A stretch of DNA of 64,000 nucleotides from Salvator merianae (taxonomy: Eukaryota > Chordata > Lepidosauria > Squamata > Teiidae), in contig QVOM02000042.1 of NCBI GenBank assembly GCA_003586115.2, positions 72,709,447 to 72,773,446 on the forward strand. The letters run 5' to 3'. Under the pieces are notes generated by a model. It was given only the letters and a program-made list of their open reading frames with translations, made no database searches and had not been told where the DNA came from. The translations under genes and the position numbers were made by a program. This document shows positions 12,401-23,134 of the stretch, in pieces (within the stretch, counting starts at the first letter, position 1; the number at the start of each line of letters is the position of its first letter).

Positions 12401-13153
12401 ATCACAGTTAATAATTGGTATAGTTACTGTAAAGCACATCAGAAATCAACTGAAAGAGATGAACCTACAAATTGTATAAGACTTCTTTTACTCAGAATGA
12501 TGACTCCTGTTAGATGTAGTTCCGTGGATAAATGAATATAGCCAACCATCATGCCCCTATATTTTTTGATAAAAATAAATATACCTGGCTTTTATCTTTA
12601 CACCAAACATTTTGTATAACTGTTGTATAATAATAACAAGTTGACTTTCTTGGGTTCCAATATCCCTGACTAACGTTCCTCTAAGATAACTACTGAAGAC
12701 AAGTAAGCATTTGACAAACTAAATCTACAACTTAATAAATTTTGTATTATTTATTTTAAATTTTATTGTTTTATAATTTATTGTAATTGGTATATTGTTT
12801 CTTGTATAATGAAAAAATAGGTAGCTTTTAAAAATGCACAAAGAAAATATCTGTAAAACTAGATGTAGGATTGCCTATAGGTGGGGGGAGGGGGGACACA
12901 TGCTGAGGACCCTGTGATCTCAGGGGGCCTGTAGTAGAGGGTGTGCCATCATTTCCAAACTCATCTCTCAAAGATAAGTGGACCCAGGATAAAACTATGT
13001 CGGAGAGGTCATGCGGGTGTCCCTGCTAGGTGCTAAAACTGTTTGTGAAACTCAAGTGCTATGTACCTTCAGATCTGTCCATATTTTCCCTTCTCCCCAC
13101 CTTCAAAACCTCTTCATTTCTCTCATTTCAAACCTCATCTTCAAAATGCTATA

Positions 13154-13613
13154 CAGTCATACCTTGGTACTTGTTGTTAATTGGTTCCGGGAGGCGTGAT
13201 GAGTACCAAAAATGATGAGTACCAAACAAATTTTTCCCCATAAGGAATAATGTAAATAAGTTTAATGTGTTCCCAAACCAAAGACAATGCACATTTTTAA
13301 GGCAATATGTAAAAGATAAGATTGTATATCATTACTTCACATGAGAAATAAACCTAAAAAGTAATAAATACCTGTACAGTACTTAGATTAAATACACAAA
13401 ATGATCACAGATAAGACCACAAGGGGATCTGCACAGGGCAAAAGCTACCGCGCAACACTTCGTTTTGGCTGGAAAGGATAGCAAGTCACGAGGCAACCTG
13501 CACTGACAAGTTCTAGCTTGCATGCTGAGTACCAAGACACAGTTTTCATGTCAAAATGAGTTGAGTACTAAATTAGATGAGTTTCAAGGTAGTTGAGTAC
13601 CAAGGTACCACTG
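13154..13613. mobile_element. Tigger/pogo-like MITE
   Basis: The left end is cagtcataccttggtactt. The right end reversed is cagtggtaccttggtactc, so the terminal repeats agree at 15 or more of 19 positions. TA precedes the left end, and a TG (probably a mutated TA) follows the right end. Internally 'gatgagtaccaaa' and 'gagtaccaaggtacc' repeat the terminal words, and 'ttggttccgggagg' is typical of Tigger-like ends. The length is 460 bp, with no transposase. Confidence 0.7.
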
Positions 13614-13872
13614 TGTACATTTTACACACCTGTTGGCAGCAATGGATCCCTAACTACAAGAAAAATAATATTTTCTTGTTTAAAATGTTTCTATCCAAGG
13701 CTATGATGTCATGGATATCCACTATTATATAATTACGGATTTTTGCTGCTGTTGTAGCTTATAACTTGGTTACATAGCTTGCTTGCCTGCTTGCATAGAA
13801 ACAGGAACCTTACAGAGATGCGAAAGCAGACCAAATAGGTACTGTTAGATAGAATGACGAGTTAAGGCAAAG

Positions 13873-14143
13873 TGTTATGCCTGTAAATCAAACAGGCAGA
13901 TATAAAGGCCCACCAAATCCGGTTCTTCTTTTTCCTCAAGCCAGGTGAAGTTTTAAGTCCTCCTGTGGTTGCCAAAATGTTATGCCTATAAATCAAACAG
14001 GCAGATATACAGGCCTGCTGCCTGGAGCAAATGCATCCCCAAAACACACTTCCTTCAAGGTGAAGGTAAGGAATTTATTTGCCAGCAAATAAAGAGCATG
14101 TGGGGCTTTCACCACAAAGCAAGTGTTTGATTTATAGGCGTAA
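13873..14143. repeat. 38-bp direct repeat plus an inverted third copy
   Basis: The 38 bases at 13873-13910 recur at 13978-14015 with two differences. The first 20 bases (tgttatgcctataaatcaaa) recur inverted at 14124-14143 with one difference. The unit could be the end of a transposable element: the 13978-14143 segment would then be a small element with inverted ends next to a solo end. A polyadenylation-like aataaa lies at about 14085. No known family recognised. Confidence 0.6.
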
Positions 14144-14430
14144 GAAGACATTGCAAAAATAAATCTGAGTTCCAGTCAATGACAACCTCAGCTAGGACAT
14201 TTTCCTTAGTGATATGCCTTTCAAGGAAGAGGGAGATAACTGGTTTATTCAAGATGTGTATGCAGTGGCCAAAATCTCTCTACTTTTTTGCTGATTAGTT
14301 TTTCTGTTTGTTGCAACAGCTGTTTTTGGATCAACAACTTGGGTGAATTTTATTGCTCTCAACTTTTTTCTTCATTCATCAGGTTGTTTAAAAATAACTT
14401 TAGGCTGCTGCATTTTATATTCAAAGTGCT

Positions 14431-14520
14431 ATTTTATTTTATTTTATTTTATTTTAGTATTTATATCCTGTTCTTCACTTGAAGGTCTCAGGGTGGGCAA
14501 CCACAATAAAAAGATAAAAT
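14431..14520 (+). repeat. TTTTA microsatellite and LINE/SINE tail-like sequence
   Basis: Six units of TTTTA at 14431-14456 are followed by 'gtatttatatcctgttctt' and 'gaaggtctcagggtggg', words seen at the ends of reptile SINE and L2 copies, and then an A-rich stretch. Similar words occur near 32930-32990 and 42700-42760. Family assignment is weak. Confidence 0.4.
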
Positions 14521-14717
14521 TAATAACATTTAAACATAATTAAAATACATTCTAAAATTCAGCCCTCCCTTTTGTCTTTTATAAATAATCATTTCAGAAT
14601 CTATTTTAAGAAGCTGTGCTAGAAGTAAAAGGTCAAATAATATAATAAACTCAGGTTCTTGTTTGGCTCATTTTTGTTGAGGGCAATTCTCGACAAGCAA
14701 AAGGATTTTTTTTTTTA

Positions 14718-14862
14718 CACCACAAATAGTTAAAACTTTGGAATTAATTACCACAAGATACGGTGTTGGCTACCAAATGATCCAAAATGTCTATATTAAA
14801 AGCATCCGAATGTATAGCTAATGTCTAATGGGTGCTTAAAAGGATAAGGGATCATTGTAAAA
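14718..14862 (+). mobile_element. CR1-like 3' UTR fragment
   Basis: Words such as 'ggaattaattaccacaaga', 'gttggctaccaa' and 'ctaatgggtgct' follow the order of the reptile CR1 3' untranslated region (compare 16676-16975). Strongly diverged and short. Confidence 0.4.
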
Positions 14863-15012
14863 CTATGGCATTTGACTTTAGGTACCAGAGAGAAAATAAT
14901 TAGCTATAAAAAGTAAATAAGCAAACAAGACCTGAAACATCTGGACTTGACCATTACCCCCCCCCCAAAAAAAAGATGATATCTTTAACCTATTTCCCTA
15001 AAATCAACAAAA

Positions 15013-15690
15013 AGTGTTTTCACACTTACTACGCTAACACAGATTGGGTCCATGCCTCACCACGGCAGTGTCCGGAAGTGTCTGGCTGCTGCCGTGGTGA
15101 CTGGCAGGCCTGTGCGATGCGCTGATCATGCCAATGCAATCGGGCCTACATGATCAGACTGCACAATGCCTGATTGGCCGCACACTTCTTAGTCGGGCTG
15201 CCACGACTGGGCCGCATGGGCCCGATCGAGGCATCGTGCGGCCCAATCGCATAAGCCTGATCATGCTGGGGTGATCAGCTGACTGTGCCTGCACACTGCA
15301 CAGCCCTGCTGGTTGCCATGGCAGCAACCGGCCACTTCCGGCTGCTGTCAGGGCGAGGCTTGGGTACAGGCTCAGTTGGGCATTGCATGGCGGAATTGGG
15401 CATCATGTGGCCTGATCCACCATTGCAGGCCTGATCGGTACATCGCGTGGGCCTAACTGGGCCTGAGCAATGCGGCAGACCCAATCAAGCGATCATGCAG
15501 GCAGCATTGCATTCTCGCACCGGACTGGATACTTCAGTTCCAGGTAAGTGCAAATGCATCCTACCAGATGATGATTAGCACCTTCTGGTAGGGTTGTGGA
15601 GTAGTAATTACTGCTCCACTGGTAGTAGCAATCAGGAGCAGATGAAGCATAAGCACTTGATTAGCAAGCATGTATATACCCAAAGTCTTA
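15013..15690. mobile_element. GC-rich hairpin repeat, copy 1
   Basis: About 500 bp of GC-rich, CpG-containing sequence inside AT-rich DNA. It shares ordered blocks with 20705-21444: 'ggcaggcctgtgc', 'gatcagctga', 'ccatggcagc..cggc', 'gcgtgggcct', 'gcgatcatgcag', and a downstream AT-rich tail with 'accttctggtaggg'. The hairpins are 15058-15068 with 15089-15099 (caccacggcag), 15562-15568 with 15584-15590, and a 20-nt near-palindrome at 15598-15617. The minus-strand 69-codon frame at 15275-15484 is a by-product of GC content. Probably a non-autonomous DNA transposon. Confidence 0.65.
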
Positions 15691-16675
15691 CCAAGTCTTG
15701 ACAGGAAGACTCTGTGTTAATATTCACTGTGGGTGAAATATGCAAGTGTAAAGTAAACATTCCTGGATATATTATTTTAATTATTTCCTTTTATTTGGTT
15801 TTCCTGGAGTAAGTGAAATAAAAATGTAAGACATCACATATGCAAAGCAGATTTTTAAAGTATAAAAGGAAAGGCTTGAGAGGTAGAATTTTGAGTTTGT
15901 ACCATTCAACTTTGAATGCATTAGTCCTGGAGTTTCTACACTCCTGGCTGCTTTCTCTATTCACAAGTTTTCAGGTATAGGCTGGCCTCTGTGCAACATA
16001 TACATATATGAATTCAAGGATGCCACATCCACAATGGGGCAGAATTCCTTTGTGATGTAATGTCTGCATCATGCCAAGGATCTAAACCATCCATCAGAAT
16101 TTCCTCAAGCCCTGTGACTGTGTGAATGGCAGACGAAGATTCCAGCCAGCAATGACTGAGGAGGCCTTTTCCCCTTTTTCGAACCTCTTGGCTCACATAA
16201 GGACAGGAAGTACCAGTTTAGGCTTCTTGTAAACACAGAAGATTTCTCTAGCCGGTCACACTGCTTGAATCAGTTGAAGATAGAGAGCCAGATACTGCTT
16301 GCAGCTTCTGCTGTCTGATTGATGCAGGCTCTAGCCTTTGTTGTAGAGGGATGAGGAAAATTGAACAAGTCGGTGATGTGAATGACTATAAAGCGGAGTT
16401 GAACAGGTATATTAAGAACAGTGTTGATGTGAAATAAGGACTGTGATACATGCAAATTGATTGCTGGTATTAGATAAACCAGTCCTCCAGACACTTCTTC
16501 ATTTACTTTTTGAAGTATAGTATATCACATGCAAAGTATGCATGCAAAGTATCAGTGAAGATATGTGGGTCTTGGTTTATGTCTATATTTCATTATTGCC
16601 TATAGTAGCTTTTATGGGTGGTTTTGTATTTTAAAGGTCTAGATGAATATTTTTCCTATACAGTGCATGAACTTT
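15691..16675. other. Non-coding stretch, no recognised feature
   Basis: AT-rich sequence with chance frames only. No repeat copy that I could define. Confidence 0.4.
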
Positions 16676-16975
16676 GTAATTTGCTACCATGAGATGTCAT
16701 GCTGGCTACCAGCTTGGATAGTTTTAAAAAAGCTTTGAAATAATTCATGGAAGTCAGAGCTATTCACTGTGATGGGTGTGTGACTGCTCCTGGTAGTAGG
16801 TGGCCTCTGAAGGCCAGTTGCTGGGAAACAGTGAGCAGAACAAGTTTGTGCTCCCGTTCTTCTAGTAGGCTTCCTTGCAAGCTGGTTGGCCATTTAGAGA
16901 AGAGACTGCTGGACTAGATGGGCTATGGGTCAAATCCAGTGAGACGCTTCTTATATCATTATGTTCTTCTGTCAG
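16676..16975 (+). mobile_element. CR1 LINE 3' end
   Basis: Contains in order 'ggctaccagcttggatag', 'aattcatgg', 'gtggcctctgaaggcc', 'ctgctggactagatgggct' and 'cttcttatatcattatgtt', the standard order of the 3' region of reptile CR1 elements. It is diverged, so an old copy. Confidence 0.75.
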
Positions 16976-17049
16976 TCCTCTCATAATTCAACTGTAATAC
17001 AGCATTAACTGCTGCCAGTCTTTATTACTTCCTGTATTGGTTTTATGGT

Positions 17050-17215
17050 TAGGTCAGCGCTGGAGAAACAGTGATCATCCAGATGTTATAAGATCCCAGT
17101 TTCTATCAGCTCTAGCCAGCGTGATCTTTGGCCAGAGATGGTGGGGTTTATAGTACAACAATATCTGAGTACTACAGGCTTCCTATCTGTGACTTTGAGG
17201 TTTGGGAGAATCATT
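17050..17215. repeat. Palindromic interspersed repeat, second copy
   Basis: 'catccagatgttataagat' on the left pairs with 'agtacaacaatatctgag' on the right, and the centre carries 'tagccagcgtgatctttggc'. This is the order of a repeat that is abundant in squamates. Related to 5366-5508. Confidence 0.55.
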
Positions 17216-19353
17216 CAGGAAGGCTATGTAATGAAATCTAAGGAGATTTTTGAAGTCCAGAGAAAAACGTGCCTGTGATATGCATGAAAATTTGGTTTGT
17301 GTATTTCAGGACTGAATGGAGGAATGAAAGACATCAGTGTTAACAATGAAGACATTTCTTTAAATGTTCTGTAAAAGTATTAGTAATATTGTAAAACTAC
17401 ACTCATACCTTATGTACGTGGTGATTGCATGCTGGAAGAATATTGTGTAAATGGGATTCATACAAACTGAGTGCTTAACTAACATGTAAAACTGGGTGTT
17501 AGGGAATCCATGGCAAGTAGCTCCATTGACTGCCCCTGTCCCCACATACCAGAGCCCCAAATATGGAAGGCCTTACTGTATAAAACCAACAGGCATCCTG
17601 TAGCTGTGGCCTGGGCGCTGAAGGCTGGGATCTGCTGCCCATGGATCCATGAGACGAGAGGGGAGGCTGGCCTCACTGTGGCCTGCTGCCTGGAGGCCTG
17701 GAGGAAGCCACAGACGCGGTATGAGGCTCCAAAGAAGGGGCTACTTTTTGCTGCCCCCTATTTCCTGGGGAGGGTGCTGTGACTTCCTGAAGGAAGCATA
17801 GCTGCTCTTGTTCCAGTTCTGCTTCCAAATTGGTGGCAGCCACATGTTCTGTGAGGATAGGAGTGCTGGAATGTCCCTCCCAACCTGCCTGCCATGGACT
17901 TCAGGAGCAGAAGGAGGAGTGCTGAATCCTGAGCCTCTCTCCATTGGAGCTGAAAAGCATTGCCTGCTGATGGTTGCAGCCACAGAGAAAGCAGGGTGAG
18001 AACTTACAAGTGAAACTTAGAAAGCATGTTTTACTGAAACAGTAGGTGCACTTAAACTGAGGGGGGTATAGTTTGTCAAAAGGGTTATATTGAATCTGTT
18101 CAGACCAAATCCATGCAAATCAAGGTAAATAAATAAAAAAAATCCTGGATTAGTGGTATCTGTACCATTTCCTAATTGATCAATTTTTCATTTAAATTTC
18201 TAGACTTTTCCAACGCCTTTCCCATTCTACCCCCAGATTGTTAAATATTGTTTCCAGGTTGATGTGGAACCCATGGGGATAGCACAGCCAGTAACCTAGA
18301 GCCTGACTTCACTCACTTGTTTTCCTTCATGCACGTTTCAGTTCACACTTGGCTAATCTGTGCATATTCCACTATGTTCAATGGGGTCAATTTCCATGAT
18401 GACGTGCACAGAATTGCAGTCTTACATTGCCTTGCCTATGATTAGCTCTGGCTAGACTGATCCCAGCTTTAAACTTCCTCTAAGTTGCCTTTCCCTGTTA
18501 AGAATGGTGCACTCAAGCCTTCAGTGAAGATCCAAGTGCAGTGTATAGACTCTCCTAGCTTTATCTTTTTCTGAACCTTGTCTTGGACTAAAGCCAGCAC
18601 ACATCCTGGCACAGGATAATGTTTACTAACATGCTCTCCTGGATTATTTTGTTTCTGTAGTAAGTTCTTCCCCTGTCTTTTGCTTGGAGTGTTCTACACA
18701 GTTTGTATTCCTGCTTCTGAATCTCTTTAACTCTCCTTTTTGGTCATTCCTCCTTCATTGCTCATGTAATGCCCCATCTTTTGGTTAGAGTATTTTTTTT
18801 TCTTTCTCAAATCAAAATATTCCATGAAGAAGAAACATGTGGGTTGTTTGTGTGGGGGGTTGCCTTTTGTGACATAGGGACAGAATAGATTTATGCCACA
18901 CCTGACTGTAGTTGGGAAGCTATTATGATTTTACTTCTAAACTCTATATTTGCAGAAAATATTACTTTGAACAATCTTAAAACCAGAAATGGCATTGGCA
19001 ACACAAACTAGCAAAATAAATAGACCTATAAACTAAGGAATGAGGAACATGTTTCGTCCTGAGGGTTTTTTGGAGCCATGTACCAGTGATGAATAGTGCC
19101 AGAAACTGGAGAGGTTAGACCAATGGATGTGACTGTTGTTGTGCAGTCGGCTATATTTCAACTATGTAAAAACTAGATGTTTCTGTATCTGTTCATACAG
19201 CTCGCTTTATATGTCAATGAAATAAACATCATACATTTCCAAGTCAAGGACACATTCCACCCATGCAAGAAGATAGGGCCAGAAAACATGCTTTGGAAGA
19301 GATGGCATGGCCTTAAACAAGTGATACCTGCATACCTGAACCCACTGAAACTC
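17216..19353. other. Non-coding stretch, no recognised feature
   Basis: Includes a moderately GC-rich piece at 17500-18000 with overlapping open frames on both strands (plus 17510-17782, plus 17808-17999, minus 17741-17983). None has splice signals or recognisable domains, so I treat them as chance. Possibly an old repeat. Confidence 0.35.
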
Positions 19354-19560
19354 AGGGTGTGATCACGTAGAGCAGTTTTGGAGCATTCTTTGATGAAGAA
19401 GCATCCCATCTGCATATATATTAAAAATATGCACATCACACACATTTTAAAATTAAATAAGCATTTTTTCTCACCTCCGTGGCTTCCCTTGTCACCTTGC
19501 ATGCTTTACGTCTTTGCCTTCTAATCTGATTGACTGCTGCCAGCCTGATTTTCCATGGAT
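19354..19560 (-). mobile_element. MITE family with gatcacaccc end, copy 1
   Basis: Read on the minus strand, this ends 'gctctacgtgatcacaccc' like the copy at 57715-58161. It shares 'aaggtgacaagg' and 'gcagatgggat', and a common translated pattern in which KxCVMxIFL..MG precedes an AL-DHT end. That translation shows homology of the DNA copies, not a protein. The far boundary is uncertain. Confidence 0.5.
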
Positions 19561-20704
19561 TGGATTGGTCAGTGGCGGGAGAAGGCTGCTGTTGGCTACA
19601 GGAGCCTTGTGGCCTCTCATGCCATCTATCACAAACTGCAACTTGCTCCGAGAGTCGTGTATTTGCTGCAAAAGAGGATTACAAGGAGAGTCTCTGATTC
19701 TTTTATATTTTATGTTTGTCCCTTGAGCCCCAAATATTTCCTGGGGGTGTCCAAAAAGACGTATCTTTACATATTCTCAGGGGCTTGCTAGAGATCTTTT
19801 TTTTTTACTCTCCATGCTCACAGCACTTCTTCCCTACTCTCTGACATCTGCAAAAATGGCCCTCATTTGACAGCATCTCTTTCTTCTGAGCACTAGCCAG
19901 AAGTAAGGAGCAAATTGCGCCATTTTTGATCAAGCTTTTCTGCTTGTTTTCGTATTTCTTTACAGCCATTTTCTAACAATTCCAGATGGGCTAATAGGTT
20001 CACAAAGAGCCAGACAGATTTGATTCCGAAGCTTCCCACGTTAGATTTTTAACTGACAAATTAAAATGTTCAGTTTTTATGCTAGATGGACCTCACAAAG
20101 TTTGAGCCATATTCCAGTGCTTCAGAATGCTGATCATAGTTTATAGAGGATTCTGGAGCAAAGCTTTAGAAGCTGACTGAACTGCTTGAATATTTTGAAG
20201 AAGGTGGACTCATAAGGTAGTTTCAACACAGAGCTGAAAAAAGGTTTAAAATCCAGTAGCCAGATAGATATTTTGCATCCCAGCTCACCGTCCACTCTGC
20301 AAAGCTTCTCTTTTTCTACTTACTCAGCTTCAGGATAAGGAAAAGGTATACATTTTTCCATCTCTGCTGACCAAAACACTTGTCTAGCAGAAATAATTAA
20401 TGCTCTCACAGTATAGGGAATGGAATAAAATTTTGGTTGCTATTGGCTACCAGGTAACTGCATCTTTTGAGTTATGCTGCAACATTTTTGAAGGTATATC
20501 ACTTTTATGGGGTTTTAGCTCTGCTGGTTTTCTTTGCTTTTGATGTTTTAGTTTTACCTATTGTGTACTTAAAGCTGTTTCATACTTAATTTTGTGAATT
20601 TTATGATATAGGGAGGCATACAGACTGTATGTATAACATCATCAGAATGAACCTTAGCGGTGGGCTCAAAACCCCACTCATCCATAGATGACATTGAATT
20701 AGTC
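19561..20704. other. Non-coding stretch, no recognised feature
   Basis: No exon or RNA gene seen. T-run at 19798-19806. Frames below 80 codons only. Confidence 0.4.
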
Positions 20705-21444
20705 TAAGGACATTTTCACACTTTCCGTGACAGAACAGACTACTTAGTCTGTTCTGTCGTGGTAATTTACCATGCAGTGTGGACACTGTCCTTACTGTGT
20801 GGCTGGAAACTGCTCCAGAAGCCGGCTACTGGCATTTGTGGTGTGAATGCTGGTAGTTGTGCTCGATCCTTGCCATGGCAGTGTCTGGAAAGTGTCTGGA
20901 CACTGCCATGGCAGCTGTCAGGCCTGTGCAGTATGCAGGTTTACACAGGTGCAATCAGGCCTGCACGATGTCTGACCAGGCCATCGCGTGGCCCAATCAT
21001 GCAGGTGCTATCAGTTGATCGCTCCTGCGTGCTGTGCGGGCCTGCCAGTCACCATGGCAGCGGCTGGCCACTTCCTGGCTGCTGCCATGATGAGGATTGG
21101 GCACTCAGCGGCCTGATCGGGCATCCTGCAGCCCAATCTGTCATTGCGTGGGCCTGATTGCGCAGGGCTGATCGCCTGATCATGCATGTGGCCTGATCAT
21201 GCGTGCACGATGGGGCAATTACACTGGTCTGGATGCTTCACGACCAGGTAGGTGCGAATGCACATTACCAGGAGGTGACTATTACCTTCTGGTAAAGTTG
21301 TGGAGCATTAATTAGTGCACCACAGGTAATAATGATTTGAAGGAATGCAGCCCGGTCCTGGCCACTCAGGCTCTGCAAGGTGTGGCTGCACTTCACTAGC
21401 AAGCATGCTTGATGCTTGCTAGTAGCAAGTGCAAACAGGCCTTA
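20705..21444. mobile_element. GC-rich hairpin repeat, copy 2 (more complete)
   Basis: The outer ends read taaggacattttcacac and, reversed, taaggcctgtttgcactt, which resemble each other, with 8-base flanks aattagtc and aattacct that agree at the first five positions (a possible decayed hAT-type duplication). Inside are a perfect palindrome at 20729-20758 (14-base arms, loop ct), a stem of 15-base arms at 20871-20885 and 20899-20913, an imperfect stem at 21265-21295 and another around 21400-21425. The 132-codon frame at 20759-21157 is a by-product of GC content. Confidence 0.65.
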
Positions 21445-21560
21445 AATTACCTCACAGAGCAGTTGTAAGGATCAGCTGAGCGTGTGTGTGGATAGCGAAA
21501 CTTTTATGTCACCTTCAGCTTCACAAATGAAATAAAGGTGGATTGTAAATTGAAGAAATA
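21443..21560 (+). mobile_element. SINE 3' tail-like fragment
   Basis: 'ttacctcacagagcagttg' followed by 'taaggatcagctgagcg' and a later 'ataaaggtggattgtaaat' follows the order of tRNA-derived SINE tails in squamates and mammals (Sauria/MIR-like). No recognisable tRNA head. Confidence 0.45.
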
Positions 21561-22573
21561 TTAATATCTATTTAAAGCCAAATTGTGATGGGTGTCGTTT
21601 TTGCCTTATGATTTGCTCGAGCCTCCTTTAACAATACATACACACATAGCTTGTGTGTTTGTTCAGTGCAATCTGAGTCAAAACCATTGCTGAGGGTTGG
21701 GAGTGAATTGTCCTAAAGACAAAATATGAATATTCACTTTTTCCAAGCCTTGGCTACCAATCCAGTGTTCTTTCCCACTCCATCATCCTGCACTATTTTT
21801 TTAAAAAAAATAGGGTTAGATCTGTCACTCTGGGTGTTTTATAAATTGCAATCCCACACAGCCTCAAATGTTGTCTTGCTGCCTATGAGGCATTGCTTAA
21901 GATTTTTCTGAACTTACAAGCTTCTCCATCTGAAAAAGGAAGGTAGAGATTCAGTTTTTTAGTGAGCTCTCCTAAGCACTGCCAGTGCTACTAAAGATCC
22001 ACTGTGTTTGAGGTGTGTTTGGCACCCAAGTCAAAACATAGCTTGGCCCCAGCATTGAGTACAAATAACCAATTCAGTATATTCAGCTGCTTGCTCCAAC
22101 AATTGATTACAGTGGGTAGAATTGAGGTTTTATCGTGTGCTGCTACCACTTATCAGCTGCACTTGTTTTTGTAGATTGCCTTTCAAGCAATGGAAAGAGT
22201 ATGTCCTTTGATCTACAAAATGGTTTAGAATTTTTACAGCACATTAAATGGCAGTGGAAAGCAACTTCTATCTCATCTGACCTTCTCTAATGCTTGGGTC
22301 TGACTGCCTGACTCCTCTGTATGATTGTTCAGCCCTGGGCATTTCTCTTTGAAATGAATGGGAAGGGTGCAGGTTTAGTTCAGTGGAGGTCTGGAAGACA
22401 TTTCTGATGGATTGGATCGCATGCGTTTTAAATTGGTGCCTTGCATGATGCCATTTTAATAATTTCATTTCTTTGCTGTTGAAAAATAAAGCACCATCCA
22501 TTTGGGGGGAAAACCCCATTCTTCTGCTTCTCCCTCATGCTCTTAATATTCTCTTTTCTCTTTTCTTTCATAG
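21561..22573 (+). other. Intron (or upstream region) before the first visible exon
   Basis: No upstream PSD3 exon found here. It ends in a pyrimidine-rich tract (ctcttttctcttttctttca) and the acceptor AG at 22572-22573. Confidence 0.6.
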
Positions 22574-22786
22574 CAATGCAAGACTGGAATGTCCAGCAGC
22601 AGCAGATGCTGTAGGGGACATGGGAAGCAGTGATCTTCCAGAAAAAGAAGGGCACGAGAACTTAAGTCATGACTGCATCAATGGGACCACCAGTGGCAAC
22701 GTAGAAGCTGCTCGCAGGCTGGCAAAGCGTCTCTATCATTTGGATAGATTCAAGCGGTCTGATGTAGCTAAGCACTTAGGGAAAAA
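22574..22786 (+). CDS. PSD3: PSD3 exon: linker and start of the Sec7 domain
   Basis: A 213-bp exon bounded by a pyrimidine-rich acceptor (tttctttcatag) and donor gtaggt. The first base completes a split codon. It encodes 70 residues: an acidic, variable stretch with SSDLPEKEGHENLSHD, then NVEAARRLAKRLYHLDRFK and the start of the Sec7 fold (SDVAKHLGK). EFA6/PSD proteins are exchange factors that load GTP on ARF6 at the plasma membrane and regulate cortical actin and endocytic recycling. The HLDRFKRSDVAKHLGK wording fits PSD3 better than PSD, PSD2 or PSD4, from remembered family sequence. An in-frame ATG at 22620-22622 has G at -3 and +4, so an internal start for a short isoform is conceivable. 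Confidence 0.9.
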
Positions 22787-22891
22787 GTAGGTTCTGCCTT
22801 TCTCTCGATCACGTTCATGTTGCCTCTGAGAAATGATAAAAGCTCCATTTCAATTAATATTATATTGCTTGTTTCTTTCCTTCTGTTTAAG
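22787..22891 (+). other. 105-bp intron
   Basis: Donor gtaggt, acceptor ctgtttaag. It interrupts codon AA|C (Asn). Very short beside the 2-4 kb introns that follow. Confidence 0.85.
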
Positions 22892-22972
22892 CAATGACTT
22901 CAGCAAACTTGTCGCTGAAGAGTACCTCAAGTTCTTTGATTTCACGGGCATGTCTCTGGATCAGTCCCTCAG
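22892..22972 (+). CDS. PSD3: PSD3 exon: Sec7 domain, N-terminal helices
   Basis: An 81-bp exon with acceptor ttctgtttaag and donor CAG|gtatga. Spliced to the previous exon it continues NNDFSKLVAEEYLKFFDF and then TGMSLDQSL, ending in a split Arg codon (AG|G). This is the early Sec7 region that packs against the catalytic helices. No stop or indel, and the conserved LVAEEYLKFFDF core is intact, so the exon appears functional. Phase matches the next exon. The frame open beyond the donor (to 23069) is intronic read-through and starts to enter a MITE copy at 23033. Confidence 0.92.
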
Positions 22973-23032
22973 GTATGAAGACGCTTCTGAAATGTCTCTC
23001 CGTAGATTTACTCTTCTTTCACATGCTTTTAA

Positions 23033-23134
23033 AACAAAATTTAAAAAGAGGACCTTTGAGGTGGCTTAGAGATGGTTTAGTGTGAATTTGCAGGTGGGAT
23101 TGTTCACATTCTGGCCTGATCTGAACACAACCTG
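23033..23134. mobile_element. MITE, hAT-like terminus, copy 2 of 3 (internally deleted)
   Basis: Starts only 60 bases after the exon. It carries 'acctttgaggtggcttag', 'agatggtttag' and the terminal word 'ctgatctgaacacaacc', in the same order as at 5729-5940 and 26917-27140 but with about 100 bp missing from the middle. Confidence 0.5.

Noticed and set aside
15040..15540. CpG-rich block as a promoter or CpG island of PSD3
   Set aside because: The same sequence blocks recur at 20705-21444, so the GC content is a property of a dispersed repeat. No exon follows either copy.
17510..17999. Cluster of open frames in a GC-richer patch
   Set aside because: Frames overlap on both strands without splice signals or recognisable motifs, and the patch looks like an old unidentified repeat or simply higher GC.
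20759..21157. 132-codon plus-strand open frame
   Set aside because: It lies wholly inside the GC-rich repeat, has no recognisable domain, and is not preserved in the first copy.
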